Shown here: piece after piece, positions 44,434-52,245 of the stretch
Layout: each line of letters starts with the position of its first letter
Numbering within the stretch: position 1 is the first letter of the stretch
Assembly (NCBI RefSeq): GCF_025149785.1
Contig: NZ_CP102277.1
Coordinates: 1,364,001-1,428,000 of the forward strand
From: Coprococcus comes ATCC 27758
Lineage (GTDB): Bacteria; Bacillota; Clostridia; Lachnospirales; Lachnospiraceae
Reading direction: 5' to 3'
DNA length: 64,000 nucleotides
Made by a program: the position numbers and the translations under genes
Notes under the pieces: model-generated
What the model saw: the letters and a program-made list of their open reading frames with translations, nothing else
Database searches by the model: none
What the model was told of the DNA's origin: nothing

Positions 44434-44953
44434 GATATGCTACCCTCATATAGGACAATGAAATATAAAAGTCCTATATGGGGGTATTTTCATGTTCAGA
44501 AAGAGTAAGATAGAATCAGTAGAAAAAGTAAAAATAGTCGAACGCTACCTTGCAGGAGAAATTGGCATACGGCAAGCAGGAAAAGAATTGGGAGTTGATC
44601 ATCATAGTATTCGAAATTGGATTTCTATTTATCAGTATGATGGACCAACTGGATTACTCAATCAACCGAAAAACAGATCTTATTTAAAAGATTTAAAAAT
44701 ATCTGCTATAAATGATTATCTTAACGGAGAAGGATCTCTTCAGGATATTTGCACAAAATACGGAATTCGTTCACACAGACAGCTTTCCGATTGGATTAAG
44801 GTGTATAATTCTGGTGGAAGGGCACTCAAGTATGATTGTTCCTATCAACAAGTTCGCAATTGGGTAATACGATACGAAAAGATGGGTCAAGCGGGTCTGG
44901 AAGACAGACGTGGACGTCGTATATCTTCTCTTCCAAGCAGAACACCTGAAGAA
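44434..44953 (+). mobile_element. Truncated IS150-type element, copy 2
   Basis: The left end, including the terminal inverted repeat and the left-end hairpin, is nearly identical to copy 1 (5890 onward). Similarity stops sharply at 44953 where TnpB-element sequence begins, so orfB and the right end are gone. It marks the left edge of a decayed island. Confidence 0.88.
44492..44953 (+). pseudogene. Truncated IS150-type OrfA
   Basis: The frame matches copy 1 OrfA with scattered substitutions but lacks an in-frame segment of about 38 codons (after YNSGG) and loses homology after the SRTPEE segment. Beyond 44953 the same frame runs into foreign sequence and stops at 45067, giving a 191-residue chimera with a meaningless tail. 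The N-terminal helix-turn-helix units are intact, so a DNA-binding fragment could still be made. Transposition is not possible from this copy. Confidence 0.82.
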
Positions 44954-45142
44954 CATACTGGCGGAAGGGAAGCGCATCCTCTCCAACACGGAAGGTACCG
45001 CGGGGCACGCGGGAACCGTGGCGGCTGTAACCGCCTAAACGCTCGGGGAGAGGACGTAAGACCCTAGAGGACCAATATCGGTCCCCGACGGCAGACCTCA
45101 CAGAACCGAGAATTCCCTGGTTTTAACTACGGGGAGTGTCAA
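44954..45142 (+). mobile_element. Right end of an IS605-family element: TnpB C-terminal codons and probable omega-RNA region
   Basis: From 44952 one frame reads NILAEGKRILSNTEGTAGHAGT and stops at 45036-45038. This resembles the C terminus of TnpB (N-LAEG...GTAGHAG). The following 100 bases are GC-rich and hairpin-forming (GGCGG/CCGCC around 45021-45035, GGACC/GGTCC around 45069-45085). They end in CCCTGGTTTTAACTACGGGG and AGTGTCAA at 45135-45142, the typical right end of IS200/IS605 elements. In active elements this stretch encodes the omega-RNA scaffold and the next roughly 20 bases are the guide. The rest of tnpB and the left end are missing. Confidence 0.72.
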
Positions 45143-45270
45143 TTTAGCGGATTGGCCCTTACCATTGCTAAAACCAATGGTTTTACAACCGTTTTGGTAA
45201 ATTATAAGCTGCATAGGACGATAGTATTATGCTATAATAATAGATATTGAAAAGAAAAGGGAGGAGCAGC
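45143..45270 (+). promoter_or_regulatory. Upstream region of the HipA-like gene
   Basis: ACCATTG (45161-45167) and CAATGGT (45175-45181) form a hairpin, and related AAAACC/GGTTTT words recur to 45197, operator-like. TATAAT at 45233-45238 is the likely -10; the -35 is weak. GGGAGGAG precedes the ATG. Confidence 0.45.
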
Positions 45271-46641
45271 ATGACGAGAGAGACTAAAAGCTATGAGCTG
45301 AAGATCTATGATCAGAGCCTCATGAGATTCGAAGCTGCCTATGACGCATTCGGTAGTTTGAAACTGGAGATTACGGATATCGATTCGGCAAATGCGCATT
45401 TGCTTCCATTGAATTTAATTGTAGATCAAGATGAAAAAAGCCTTGCGAGTTGGATGGAAGGTAGAACCATTCCGAAAAACAGGGCATTTGTAGAGCAGAT
45501 TCTTAGTACGGCAGGATTGACAAGGAATGATATCCTTGGAATTCTTGATGTATCCAAAGGGCTTTCCATTAACGATTCGTATTGGCTTGATGATGGGAAA
45601 TCAGATGTTACCTTTGATGGAATCAATTTGTTCGACAATCGCTTTGATGAAGTATTGGGACTTGTAGCTTATACCGGGTACACGCCATCACAAAAGCATA
45701 AAGCGGGCGTTTCAAGTGAGTGGACACTGGGAGGGCAATTTCCGAAAGCAGTTCGACGGATTAACGATAGGTTGCTGTTGTTCAAAACAGGTACAAGCGG
45801 TACCAGAAATCTTGGCAAAGAACCTTATTCTGAATACTTTGCAGCACAAGTCGCAAAACGGATGGGAATAGATCATGTTTCCTACGATTTAGAGATGTGG
45901 AAAGGGAAACTTGCGTCTGTCTGCGGACTTATGAATGACAAAGAAATTTCTTTTGTTCCATTTTTCGTTGCTGCTGGTGATGCGAGTTTCCCGGCAGCGT
46001 TATCGATCTTAAATGAGCTTGATCCAAAGATGGCATCGAAATACAGGACAATGGTTGTTTTTGATGCCTTGATCTGCAATCGGGATCGTCACGGCGGAAA
46101 TTTTGGTATCTTACGGGAAAACAGAACAGGACGGCTGTTGGGATTAGCCCCGTTGTTTGACCACAATCTGTCCTTGTTTGCGCAAGATGACGAGACAGAC
46201 TATGCGAATTTCCTTGATCGTTCAAATCGATATTACCTACCTGCAACAGCGAATATCGCCTTTGATGATATGGCTGGAATTGTTATGGGAGCGGAGCAGC
46301 ATGAGCTTTTGCGCAGGATGATCGGTTTTGAGTTCCGGAATCATCCAACATATCCGCTTCCACAGGATCGGCTTGAAGCGCTGAACCACTATATTACAGA
46401 GAAAGTAAGGGAATTGCTACGGATTCCTATTGTGGATGAGCATGTGCTTTGCAAAGCGATGGAAGAGAAATTCAACGAGATCCAAGCAACAACCAAAATA
46501 CCGATGCTTCTTGATTCCGTTAAGATGATTCACAAGAAAGGTCTTCCACTTAGCGAGAAGGCAGAAGCAGTAAAAAGAGGATCCAAAGTATTTGAAAATA
46601 CGCTGAACAAGATTATTCCGGAAGAAGACCGTTGTAGGTAA
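45271..46641 (+). CDS. HipA-like serine/threonine kinase
   Basis: A 456-residue protein with a HipA C-terminal-type kinase core: the segment ALICNRDRHGGNFGILREN carries the catalytic Asp and metal-binding Asn, and LAPLFDHNLSLF gives the second metal-binding Asp. RLLLFKTGTSGTRN upstream fits a nucleotide-contacting lysine and a phosphorylated or flexible loop. The first 110 residues do not match the usual HipA N-terminal subdomain. HipA-type toxins phosphorylate targets such as glutamyl-tRNA synthetase. No hipB antitoxin gene is next to it, so it is an orphan kinase. The start is ATG 45271 after GGGAGGAG. It is part of the tRNA-Leu island. Confidence 0.72.
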   Translation: MTRETKSYELKIYDQSLMRFEAAYDAFGSLKLEITDIDSANAHLLPLNLIVDQDEKSLASWMEGRTIPKNRAFVEQILSTAGLTRNDILGILDVSKGLSINDSYWLDDGKSDVTFDGINLFDNRFDEVLGLVAYTGYTPSQKHKAGVSSEWTLGGQFPKAVRRINDRLLLFKTGTSGTRNLGKEPYSEYFAAQVAKRMGIDHVSYDLEMWKGKLASVCGLMNDKEISFVPFFVAAGDASFPAALSILNELDPKMASKYRTMVVFDALICNRDRHGGNFGILRENRTGRLLGLAPLFDHNLSLFAQDDETDYANFLDRSNRYYLPATANIAFDDMAGIVMGAEQHELLRRMIGFEFRNHPTYPLPQDRLEALNHYITEKVRELLRIPIVDEHVLCKAMEEKFNEIQATTKIPMLLDSVKMIHKKGLPLSEKAEAVKRGSKVFENTLNKIIPEEDRCR

Positions 46642-46942
46642 AAGGAAAGGAACGATAGTGGAAGAAAAGGAACACGCCATCAAGTCGTAATGCAGAAAGA
46701 ACAACGAAAAGGTCAACGTTCCGCTTGCTTTTGAAAGTCCCGGAAGTTTTTGAGTCCGCATGCTACTATATATATGCGTTTCGCCATCGTCACTTAAGGA
46801 TTAAGTGTACGGTTACAGGGGTAATGGCGAAACGCGACCGTTTGCAAAGGTCATCCGTTTGGGCGACCTTTTTTCGGCGCCATATTCCGGTATTATGGTA
46901 TAATGGCCCCGTTCACCAAAGCATCAACAGAAAGGGAAAAAG
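46642..46942. repeat. Intergenic region with nested inverted repeats and a terminator-like hairpin
   Basis: GCGTTTCGCCAT (46776-46787) and ATGGCGAAACGC (46824-46835) are perfect 12-base arms; inside them CACTTAA-GGA-TTAAGTG (46791-46807) is a second palindrome. AAAGGTC (46846-46852) and GACCTTTTTT (46865-46874) form a terminator-like hairpin. TATAAT at 46899-46904 may be the -10 for the next gene. The nested structure resembles attenuators or replication/transfer sites, but I cannot identify it. Confidence 0.5.
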
Positions 46943-47407
46943 ATGCTTTTTGACTTGTTTGGCCCTCTGCTCGGACCGCTTTTAATCGTGATCATGGTGA
47001 TCGTCGTGTTCGAGTCCTGTTGGAGGAAGTGCCCGCCGGACAAATTGATGATCGTATCTGGATTCGGGCGGACGCGTAGCGTGTCAGGAAAGGGCACGTT
47101 CGTTATCCTCGGTCTGCAGCGTGTGGACACGTTGGCTCTCGGTGCTGTGCAGGTTCAGTTGTCGACGGAGAATGAAATCCCGACACAAGATGCGATTCTT
47201 ATCCATGCTTGCGCTGTCGCAAATTTCCAGATTGGACAGACTCCCGAATTGATCGAGATAGCATCGAAGAATTATCTCAATATGGATAAGACCGAGATGA
47301 CCCGTCAGGTCACCGAGGTGATGCTCGGAAAGATGCGCGAGGTTATCGGTCAGATGGATCTGAAGGAACTCATGTGTGACCGTGAGTCCTTTAACCATAA
47401 ACGGTAA
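46943..47407 (+). pseudogene. Flotillin/SPFH-domain N-terminal fragment
   Basis: A 154-residue frame with one N-terminal membrane segment (FGPLLGPLLIVIMVIVVFES) followed by PPDKLMIVSGFGRTRSVSGKGTFVILGLQRVDTLAL, a prohibitin/flotillin-like SPFH start. It ends after MREVIGQMDLKELMCDRESF, where flotillins continue for about 300 more residues, including the coiled coil. The sequence after the stop does not resume the domain. Codon use is more GC-rich than the core genes. It is best read as a truncated, transferred gene, though the short product could still sit in the membrane. Confidence 0.7.
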
Positions 47408-47505
47408 TCGATACTTGGGAAGCCGAACGCAAGCAGCCTCTTTTAAAGCAGTTTCTTTAACAAGAGTAAGCGATGCAAATAAAGGCATAGGGACTCCAAG
47501 AAAAT

Positions 47506-47540
47506 AGGAAGATATACTTTAAAGTATATCTTCCTCCAAA
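47506..47540 (-). terminator. Perfect 30-bp palindrome at the end of AbiEi-like gene 1
   Basis: AGGAAGATATACTTT (47506-47520) is followed immediately by its exact complement (47521-47535). The stop codon (47519-47521) is in its centre. The equivalent in unit 2 (48250-48279) has worn arms. Confidence 0.75.
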
Positions 47541-48136
47541 TTATCTAGGAAATCCCATGTGTCATCATCTTCGCATGGATAATATTGAATATTACCGTCG
47601 CGACAGCCATGGTCTTTGTCGTATTGTTCTCTTAAAAGATCAAGGGAACGTTTGGTTTTTTGTAAGTCTCGATATGTTTGAAGTTTATCTGCAAGTGGGA
47701 CTCTTCCCATGGACGATCTATCGATAGTTCTTGGTTCCTCATCTGTTTTGTTGTAATGAACGAAATCGATGCTTCCGTAACCCGTGTTATACCATTTTGA
47801 CTTTCCTGTGGTCATATAGGTTACGACGGTAGGAATCTGCGAAATGAGGCTCCATGCTGAAGCAGAGGATTCAAGGCTTTCATAGAAAGAGTCATTTGGT
47901 CGGATCTTCTTACCGATCAAATCCATCGTACCAAGTCCCCAATATTGCGAAAAATAATAAACGTATACATTATGGTATGCACGATTCAAAATGTCTTCTT
48001 TTATAAGAGACTTCAATGTTCCATTCAGTTTGCTGCCGGTTTCGTTGAAAAGCTCAGACAGCTCTTTTTTAGTGTAAACATGAGTAAATCGCCCATCATT
48101 GCGGGCAAGTTTTTTCATAGCGTCGATAGTACGCAT
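47519..48136 (-). CDS. AbiEi-like winged-helix antitoxin-family protein, copy 1
   Basis: A 205-residue protein starting MRTIDAMKKLARNDGRFTHVYTKKELSELF, a winged helix in which the third helix region is GSKLNGTLKSLIKEDIL. The middle part, SFYESLESSASAWSLISQIPTVVTYMTTG then GYGSIDFVHY, resembles type IV antitoxin AbiEi proteins (Ser-rich, SLISQIPT, T-G-IDFVH layout). The ATG at 48136 follows AGGTGAT; a TTG at 48154 would extend it by six residues. The C terminus is acidic (EDDDTWDFLDNLEED). No AbiEii nucleotidyltransferase is adjacent. Both its neighbour and its sister copy at 48262 sit beside a Fic gene, suggesting a noncanonical partner. Confidence 0.6.
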   Translation of the reverse strand: MRTIDAMKKLARNDGRFTHVYTKKELSELFNETGSKLNGTLKSLIKEDILNRAYHNVYVYYFSQYWGLGTMDLIGKKIRPNDSFYESLESSASAWSLISQIPTVVTYMTTGKSKWYNTGYGSIDFVHYNKTDEEPRTIDRSSMGRVPLADKLQTYRDLQKTKRSLDLLREQYDKDHGCRDGNIQYYPCEDDDTWDFLDNLEEDIL

Positions 48137-48261
48137 CTTATCACCTGCTTTCAAAGTATATTATATCATATATTTTGATTAAGTAAAACTCGTCTAACCG
48201 TAAAAGAAAGAGAGGAAACGTAAAGCATAATGACTCCAAAAAAATAATAGGAAGATGCACA

Positions 48262-48876
48262 CTAGAGTACATCTTCCTGCTTATCAAGAAAATCCCAAGT
48301 ATCGTCGTCTTCGCAAGGATAATATTGGATATTTCCGTCGCGACAACCATGGTCTTTGTCGTATTGCTCTCTTAAAAGATCAAGGGAACGTTTTGTTTTT
48401 TGTAAGTCCCGATATGTTTGAAGTTTGTCTGCAAGCGGAACCCTTCCCATCGACGACCTATCGATGGTTCTTGGTTTCTCATCTGTTTTGCTGTAATGAA
48501 CGAAATCGATGCTTCCGTAACCCGTGTTATACCATTTTGACTTTCCTGTGGTCATATAGGTTACGACCGTGGGGATCTGTGAAATGAGACTCCATGCTGA
48601 AGCAGAGGACTCAAGGCTTTCATAGAAGGAGTCATTTGGTCGGATTTTCTTACCAATCAAATCTAAAGTACCGAGTCCTCCGTATTGAGAAAAGCGAAAA
48701 ACGTATACATTATGGTATGCACGATTCAAAATGTTTTCTTTAATAAGTGACTTCAATGTTCCATTCAATTTGCTGCCGGTTTCATTAAAAAGTTCTGACA
48801 GCTCCTTTTTAGTGTAAACATGAGTAAATCGCCCATCATTGCGGGCAAGTTTTTTCATAGCGTCGATAGTACGCAT
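48262..48876 (-). CDS. AbiEi-like winged-helix antitoxin-family protein, copy 2
   Basis: A 204-residue tandem paralogue of the preceding gene. Most residues are identical; the changes cluster in one loop, VFRFSQYGGLGTLDLIGK here against VYYFSQYWGLGTMDLIGK in copy 1, and at the last residues (LDKQEDVL). The upstream region (TATAAT-like -10, AGGTGAT) is also duplicated, so both copies should be expressed. The concentrated change in one loop suggests either relaxed selection or altered binding partners. Family assignment as for copy 1. Confidence 0.6.
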   Translation of the reverse strand: MRTIDAMKKLARNDGRFTHVYTKKELSELFNETGSKLNGTLKSLIKENILNRAYHNVYVFRFSQYGGLGTLDLIGKKIRPNDSFYESLESSASAWSLISQIPTVVTYMTTGKSKWYNTGYGSIDFVHYSKTDEKPRTIDRSSMGRVPLADKLQTYRDLQKTKRSLDLLREQYDKDHGCRDGNIQYYPCEDDDTWDFLDKQEDVL

Positions 48877-48947
48877 CTTATCACCTACTTTCAAAGTATA
48901 TTATATCATATACTTTGATTAAGTAAAACTCGTCTAACCGTAAAAGA

Positions 48948-48981
48948 AAGCAGGAAGCCGACTGAAATCAGTTTCCTGCTT
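48948..48981 (-). terminator. Terminator after the Fic gene
   Basis: AAGCAGGAA (48948-48956) pairs with TTCCTGCTT (48973-48981) with an inner ACTGA/TCAGT stem; the minus strand then reads TCTTTTA. Confidence 0.8.
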
Positions 48982-48984
48982 CTC

Positions 48985-49638
48985 TTAATTGTAGATTGAT
49001 GTTTCAATTAAAAATTTCTGTAATTCAGAATCATCCGCTGTCTCATAGAAGCGCTTGAGCTTTTCACCGAAGTCATGTTTACACTCTGGTGGAATCGCCA
49101 AGATTCCGCGCCCGTCAGCGATCAACATCTTGTTTGCCACGAGCTGTGCCGTTCGCTTATTTCCATCACTAAAAAGTTGGGAGCGACAAAGATAGCCGAA
49201 CATCTTAAGCGCCCGTTCTCTCCCAGGTTCCATATTCGCAATTTTCTCGATAGTGGCTTTTGCAGTATCGAAGTCCGGCATTTCCGGTTGCCAGGCGGTC
49301 CCACTGATACCTACTGGTATGTTACGAATACATCCAGCGTTATGAACAAGCGATGCACCCAAAATGGAATTTATTTTGGCAACAAACTCAAAATCTACAA
49401 GTGAGTTTAAATGCTCAAAGAGATAATTCCAAGCAAGTTTAAGATTGTAGACGGTAATTGTTCCGGTGACAGTCAATCCTTCAACGGTTTGGTTGTGCTC
49501 AACGATTACTTTTGCTTGCGGGTATGTGATATTGACACCTTCAATGATTGCCTCTTTCCAGATGCTATCCACAACATTTTTTTTTGCATAGAAGACATTG
49601 AATTTAACAGCTTTTTCAGCCTCAGCGATTGTAGACAT
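48985..49638 (-). CDS. Fic/DOC-domain protein with a substituted catalytic histidine
   Basis: A 217-residue Fic-fold protein. The Fic core reads RSQLFSDGNKRTAQLVANKML, which aligns with the motif HPFxDGNxR; the catalytic His is Gln here, while the anion-binding DGN and Arg are kept. Fic enzymes usually transfer AMP or phosphocholine to hydroxyl groups. Loss of His argues against normal AMPylation and may mean an altered reaction or an inactive binder. The N-terminal half has helices around FNVFYAKKNVVDSIWKEAIIEG, a place where class II Fic proteins carry an inhibitory helix, though a clear (S/T)xxxE(G/N) is not present. GGAGG precedes the ATG. Nearby genes are also toxin-antitoxin-like. Confidence 0.75.
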   Translation of the reverse strand: MSTIAEAEKAVKFNVFYAKKNVVDSIWKEAIIEGVNITYPQAKVIVEHNQTVEGLTVTGTITVYNLKLAWNYLFEHLNSLVDFEFVAKINSILGASLVHNAGCIRNIPVGISGTAWQPEMPDFDTAKATIEKIANMEPGRERALKMFGYLCRSQLFSDGNKRTAQLVANKMLIADGRGILAIPPECKHDFGEKLKRFYETADDSELQKFLIETSIYN

Positions 49639-49683
49639 AGTATTTTTACCTCCGTAATATTATTATACCATGTCCATATGCAT

Positions 49684-50526
49684 TCATTCAATATGCTCGG
49701 TGTGCGCTGTACGGTCAGCGTTTTGTGTCTTGCTAATGCCCACAGTATTACTTCTTGTTTTCAACATGTTGCTTCCAAGTGTGGCAGCTTTACACTTCGG
49801 GCGTTGCGGGATAGTCAGACCAACCTCGGGCATCGGCTTGCCTTTCCTGGCCTTGTCCGTGTTCCTGAGATTGCTCTTTTTCAGGGGTATCGTTTTCGTG
49901 CTCGATTTTTTTACCGAGCGCTTGTTCAACCATCTTGGAAAAGGCCAGGATTTTTGCAACATCGGAAGTGCTGAACAGAAGATTGTTATCTTCATGCATC
50001 GCATCCATCCGTAAGCCGATCAGACCTGTATTGTTCCAGATCATCAAGACTTTCCACCGGCATTGCGGTGTCAACATTCTTGAAGTTCCCGTTCTCCTTG
50101 AGAATGGCAACGCGTGCATCGAGATCGTCGTTTCTGCTCGCAATCATGTTGTCTCGAAAATCTCTGTCGAGAGGGCGCTCCCAAAGCCTTGAATCGCCCA
50201 TGATGACGGACTGCACGTTGAATTCTGTCGGCTCGATTTCCTGCGCTTTGAGCTTTTCTCGGATATCCTCCTTGACCCATCTGACGCTGGCGTCCTCGAT
50301 AATCTCAGGGTCGGCAGCTTCATGGGCGCATCCGAGATCGCTGAAGTATTTTCCGTATGACCACGAGGCCGTCGTGCGGTCATAGTCTGTAGCCACGCAA
50401 AACGGCTGCGCGTTGCTCGGCTGGAAGTGCCGTGCCGTCTTGGAACTGCTCGAGGACGATATTGCCCTTTGTATCGATAGCGCCTAGGGCATTCATCATT
50501 TTTTTCTGCTGGTAATTGCTGCTCAT
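49684..50526 (-). pseudogene. Frameshifted GC-richer gene of unknown function
   Basis: AAAGGAGAAAT precedes an ATG at 50526 that opens MSSNYQQKKMMNALGAIDTK; this frame stops after about 48 codons. A second frame continues from about 50420 with CVATDYDRTTASWSYGKYFSD and ends at 49992. A third carries LFSTSDVAKILAFSKMVEQALG to 49790, and a fourth basic tail ends near 49684. Together they look like one coding region broken by several frameshifts. The C-terminal part is rich in Gln, Glu and Lys. Composition is more GC-rich than neighbours, suggesting foreign origin. I do not recognise the family. Confidence 0.55.
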
Positions 50527-50751
50527 ATGATTTCTCCTTTCTTTGACAGGACCTGAGGAAATCTTTTGTAAGATTCTACCACTTTAAGATTCCGGCTGTT
50601 GTCTGAAGTGGAAAGTATTCCAGTTTCCGACAGGGAGTAAAGTTATGCTGAGGTAACACTGATACCATAGTACTAAGACAGTGATTTGCATTTTTCGAAT
50701 ACGCCACGTAAATGTTTGCGTTAAGAAAAAATTGCAAAAGGGGAATATACT
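50527..50751. other. AT-rich spacer upstream of the integrase remnant
   Basis: No gene seen. A possible ribosome site, AAAAGGGG, lies just before the ATG at 50752. Confidence 0.4.
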
Positions 50752-51835
50752 ATGAACGACGTCAATGGATATGATAGTACTATCAAATATGCTATTATGG
50801 ATATCGTAGGTGCGATCAACAAAATAGAATCAATGAAACAAGATAGATACTTAGCGATGCATCCATATTCCATCACGCATAGCGCAGATGGCTATTACCG
50901 AACATATCTTCCAGCCGATGATGGCAAACGTAAACAAATAAAAAAAATCGAAAAGAGAGATGTCCCGAACGATCGATGAAGAATATTTAGAACTATTTTT
51001 TGACGAACTGCTTTCAGAAAAGGAAGTGCCCTATCGGGCATTGAAAGCACTGTTCGGTTATCTTAAGGGCGTATTTGATAAGTCGATTAGGGATGGATTG
51101 ATTGAAAGCAATCCGTGCCTAAAAATTGATTTGCCGCTTTACAAAAGGAGATGCAAGCAAGCGATTGTTAAGATGCCGGAAGAACGGACGTTTTCACAAA
51201 GCGAAAAAAATAGACTAATAAATTCTCTTAACAAAAAACGAAAAGAGCGTCCTGATGATGTTCTTCCATATGCCGTTGAGCTTGCCCTTTATACCGGAAT
51301 GCGTGTAGGCGAACTTTCAGGATTGATGTGGAACGACATCGACGAAGTCAACAAGCGCATCATTATCCGGCACAGTGAAAAATTAAATCGACTGACAAAC
51401 ACTTTTTACATCTCGACGCCTAAAAACGGAAAGACGCGGATCTTCCCATTGACGATCGAAATCGCTGAGCTTCTTAAAAAGATTAAAAATGTCGAGAAAA
51501 AATACGGCTATTTGACTGAGTTCGTTTTCTCTAATGTGGATGGACGTATTCATGCAAGAGTCATCTCGGGATATATGAAACGGCGGACATCGAATGAGGG
51601 GTTCACTAATCCCAAAAGCATACATACTGCAAGAAGGACTTTGAATTCAGAGCTGCTTGCTTCCGGCGCACCAAGAACCATGTGCTGCGCAATGATAGGT
51701 AATACTGAGCGGGTAAATGAGGAATACTATACGTACGATGTTTCCTCCACGAGCGAAAAGATGGAAATAGTCACAAGGATAAACAGTCGGGTTACTTCAA
51801 ATGCTAACGGTAACCGCAATGATGGTAGTCCTTAA
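50752..51835 (+). pseudogene. Tyrosine integrase, broken by a frameshift and an internal deletion
   Basis: The first frame (from 50752) has the phage-type N terminus with SITHSADGYYRTYLPADDGKRKQI and ends at 50979. The run of As at about 50940-50947 is where the frame changes; the second frame continues KKSKREMSRTIDEEYLELF. The usual core-binding (SAM-like) domain is mostly missing, but FGYLKGVFDKSIRDGLIESNPC begins its end. The catalytic domain looks complete: Arg in ALYTGMRVGELSGLMW, HTARR, and a tyrosine in EEYYTYD. The usual LGH box is IGN. It faces the tRNA-Leu 3' end, as integrases of tRNA-targeting islands do, and is probably inactive. Confidence 0.8.
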
Positions 51836-51876
51836 GCTATCGAGTAATCAAAAAGGTAATCAAACATTTTTGAATG

Positions 51877-51918
51877 TAAAAATCCCTGAAACCCTTGGTT
51901 TATAAGGGTTTCAGGGAT
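51877..51918 (-). terminator. Terminator of the tRNA-Leu gene
   Basis: ATCCCTGAAACCCTT (51882-51896) and AAGGGTTTCAGGGAT (51904-51918) are perfect 15-base arms; on the minus strand TTTTTACA follows. Confidence 0.9.
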
Positions 51919-51928
51919 GTTGGATAAC

Positions 51929-52011
51929 TGCCGGCAGCGGGACTTGAACCCGCACGCGGTCACCCGCAACAGATTTTGAGTCTGCCTCGTCTGCCATTCC
52001 GACATGCCGGC
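51929..52011 (-). tRNA. tRNA-Leu (anticodon CAA)
   Basis: The 83-base gene folds as a class II tRNA: acceptor GCCGGCA/TGCCGGC with discriminator A, anticodon loop CTCAAAA with CAA, a long variable arm with TGCGGGTGACCGCG, and a T arm containing GGTTCAAGTCC. CCA is not encoded. It reads UUG codons. Its 3' end faces the integrase remnant, making it the probable attachment site of the neighbouring island. Confidence 0.95.
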
Positions 52012-52042
52012 TTAATTAAAGATTCAATAAGAACCGAAAATA

Positions 52043-52071
52043 ATGATAGCATATTTGTTATTGGTTCGCAA
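52043..52071 (-). promoter_or_regulatory. tRNA-Leu promoter
   Basis: On the minus strand TTGCGA (52071-52066) and TATCAT (52048-52043) are separated by 17 bases, about 32 bases before the tRNA start. Confidence 0.65.
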
Positions 52072-52141
52072 GTATTTTTTGAAAATATATTTCTTAAGAT
52101 CCTGTTCATATAATATTTGTAAATGGATTTATTTAGGAATA

Positions 52142-52170
52142 TTGAAAATATATCAAAAAAATGTCATAAT
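52142..52170 (+). promoter_or_regulatory. Candidate polA promoter
   Basis: TTGAAA (52142-52147), 17-base spacer, CATAAT (52165-52170). Confidence 0.55.
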
Positions 52171-52245
52171 GAGATGTTGTATATTTGAACGAATAGATAG
52201 AAAAGATAGAAGTAAGTGATGAGACTTACAGAGAGGCAGTTGATT

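Larger units (their letters stand above)
47492..48210 (-). repeat. Tandem duplication, unit 1 (AbiEi-like gene with promoter and terminator)
   Basis: This stretch and 48231-48950 are near-identical direct copies, about 740 bases apart. Each includes the terminator palindrome, the coding region, the promoter and the outer sequence AAGTAAAACTCGTCTAACCG. Confidence 0.85.

Noticed and set aside
44954-45142. GC-rich structured stretch as RNase P, tmRNA or a group I/II intron
   Set aside because: None of the conserved cores of those RNAs is visible, whereas the preceding frame and the AGTGTCAA end fit an IS605-family TnpB right end.
47519-49638. Classical AbiE (AbiEi/AbiEii) operon
   Set aside because: No AbiEii-type nucleotidyltransferase is adjacent; the neighbour is a Fic protein in its own transcription unit with a terminator.
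51929-51960. A second copy of the tRNA 3' end marking the left attachment site
   Set aside because: I looked near 44.4-45.2 kb for the tRNA-Leu 3' sequence and did not find it; the left boundary seems lost.
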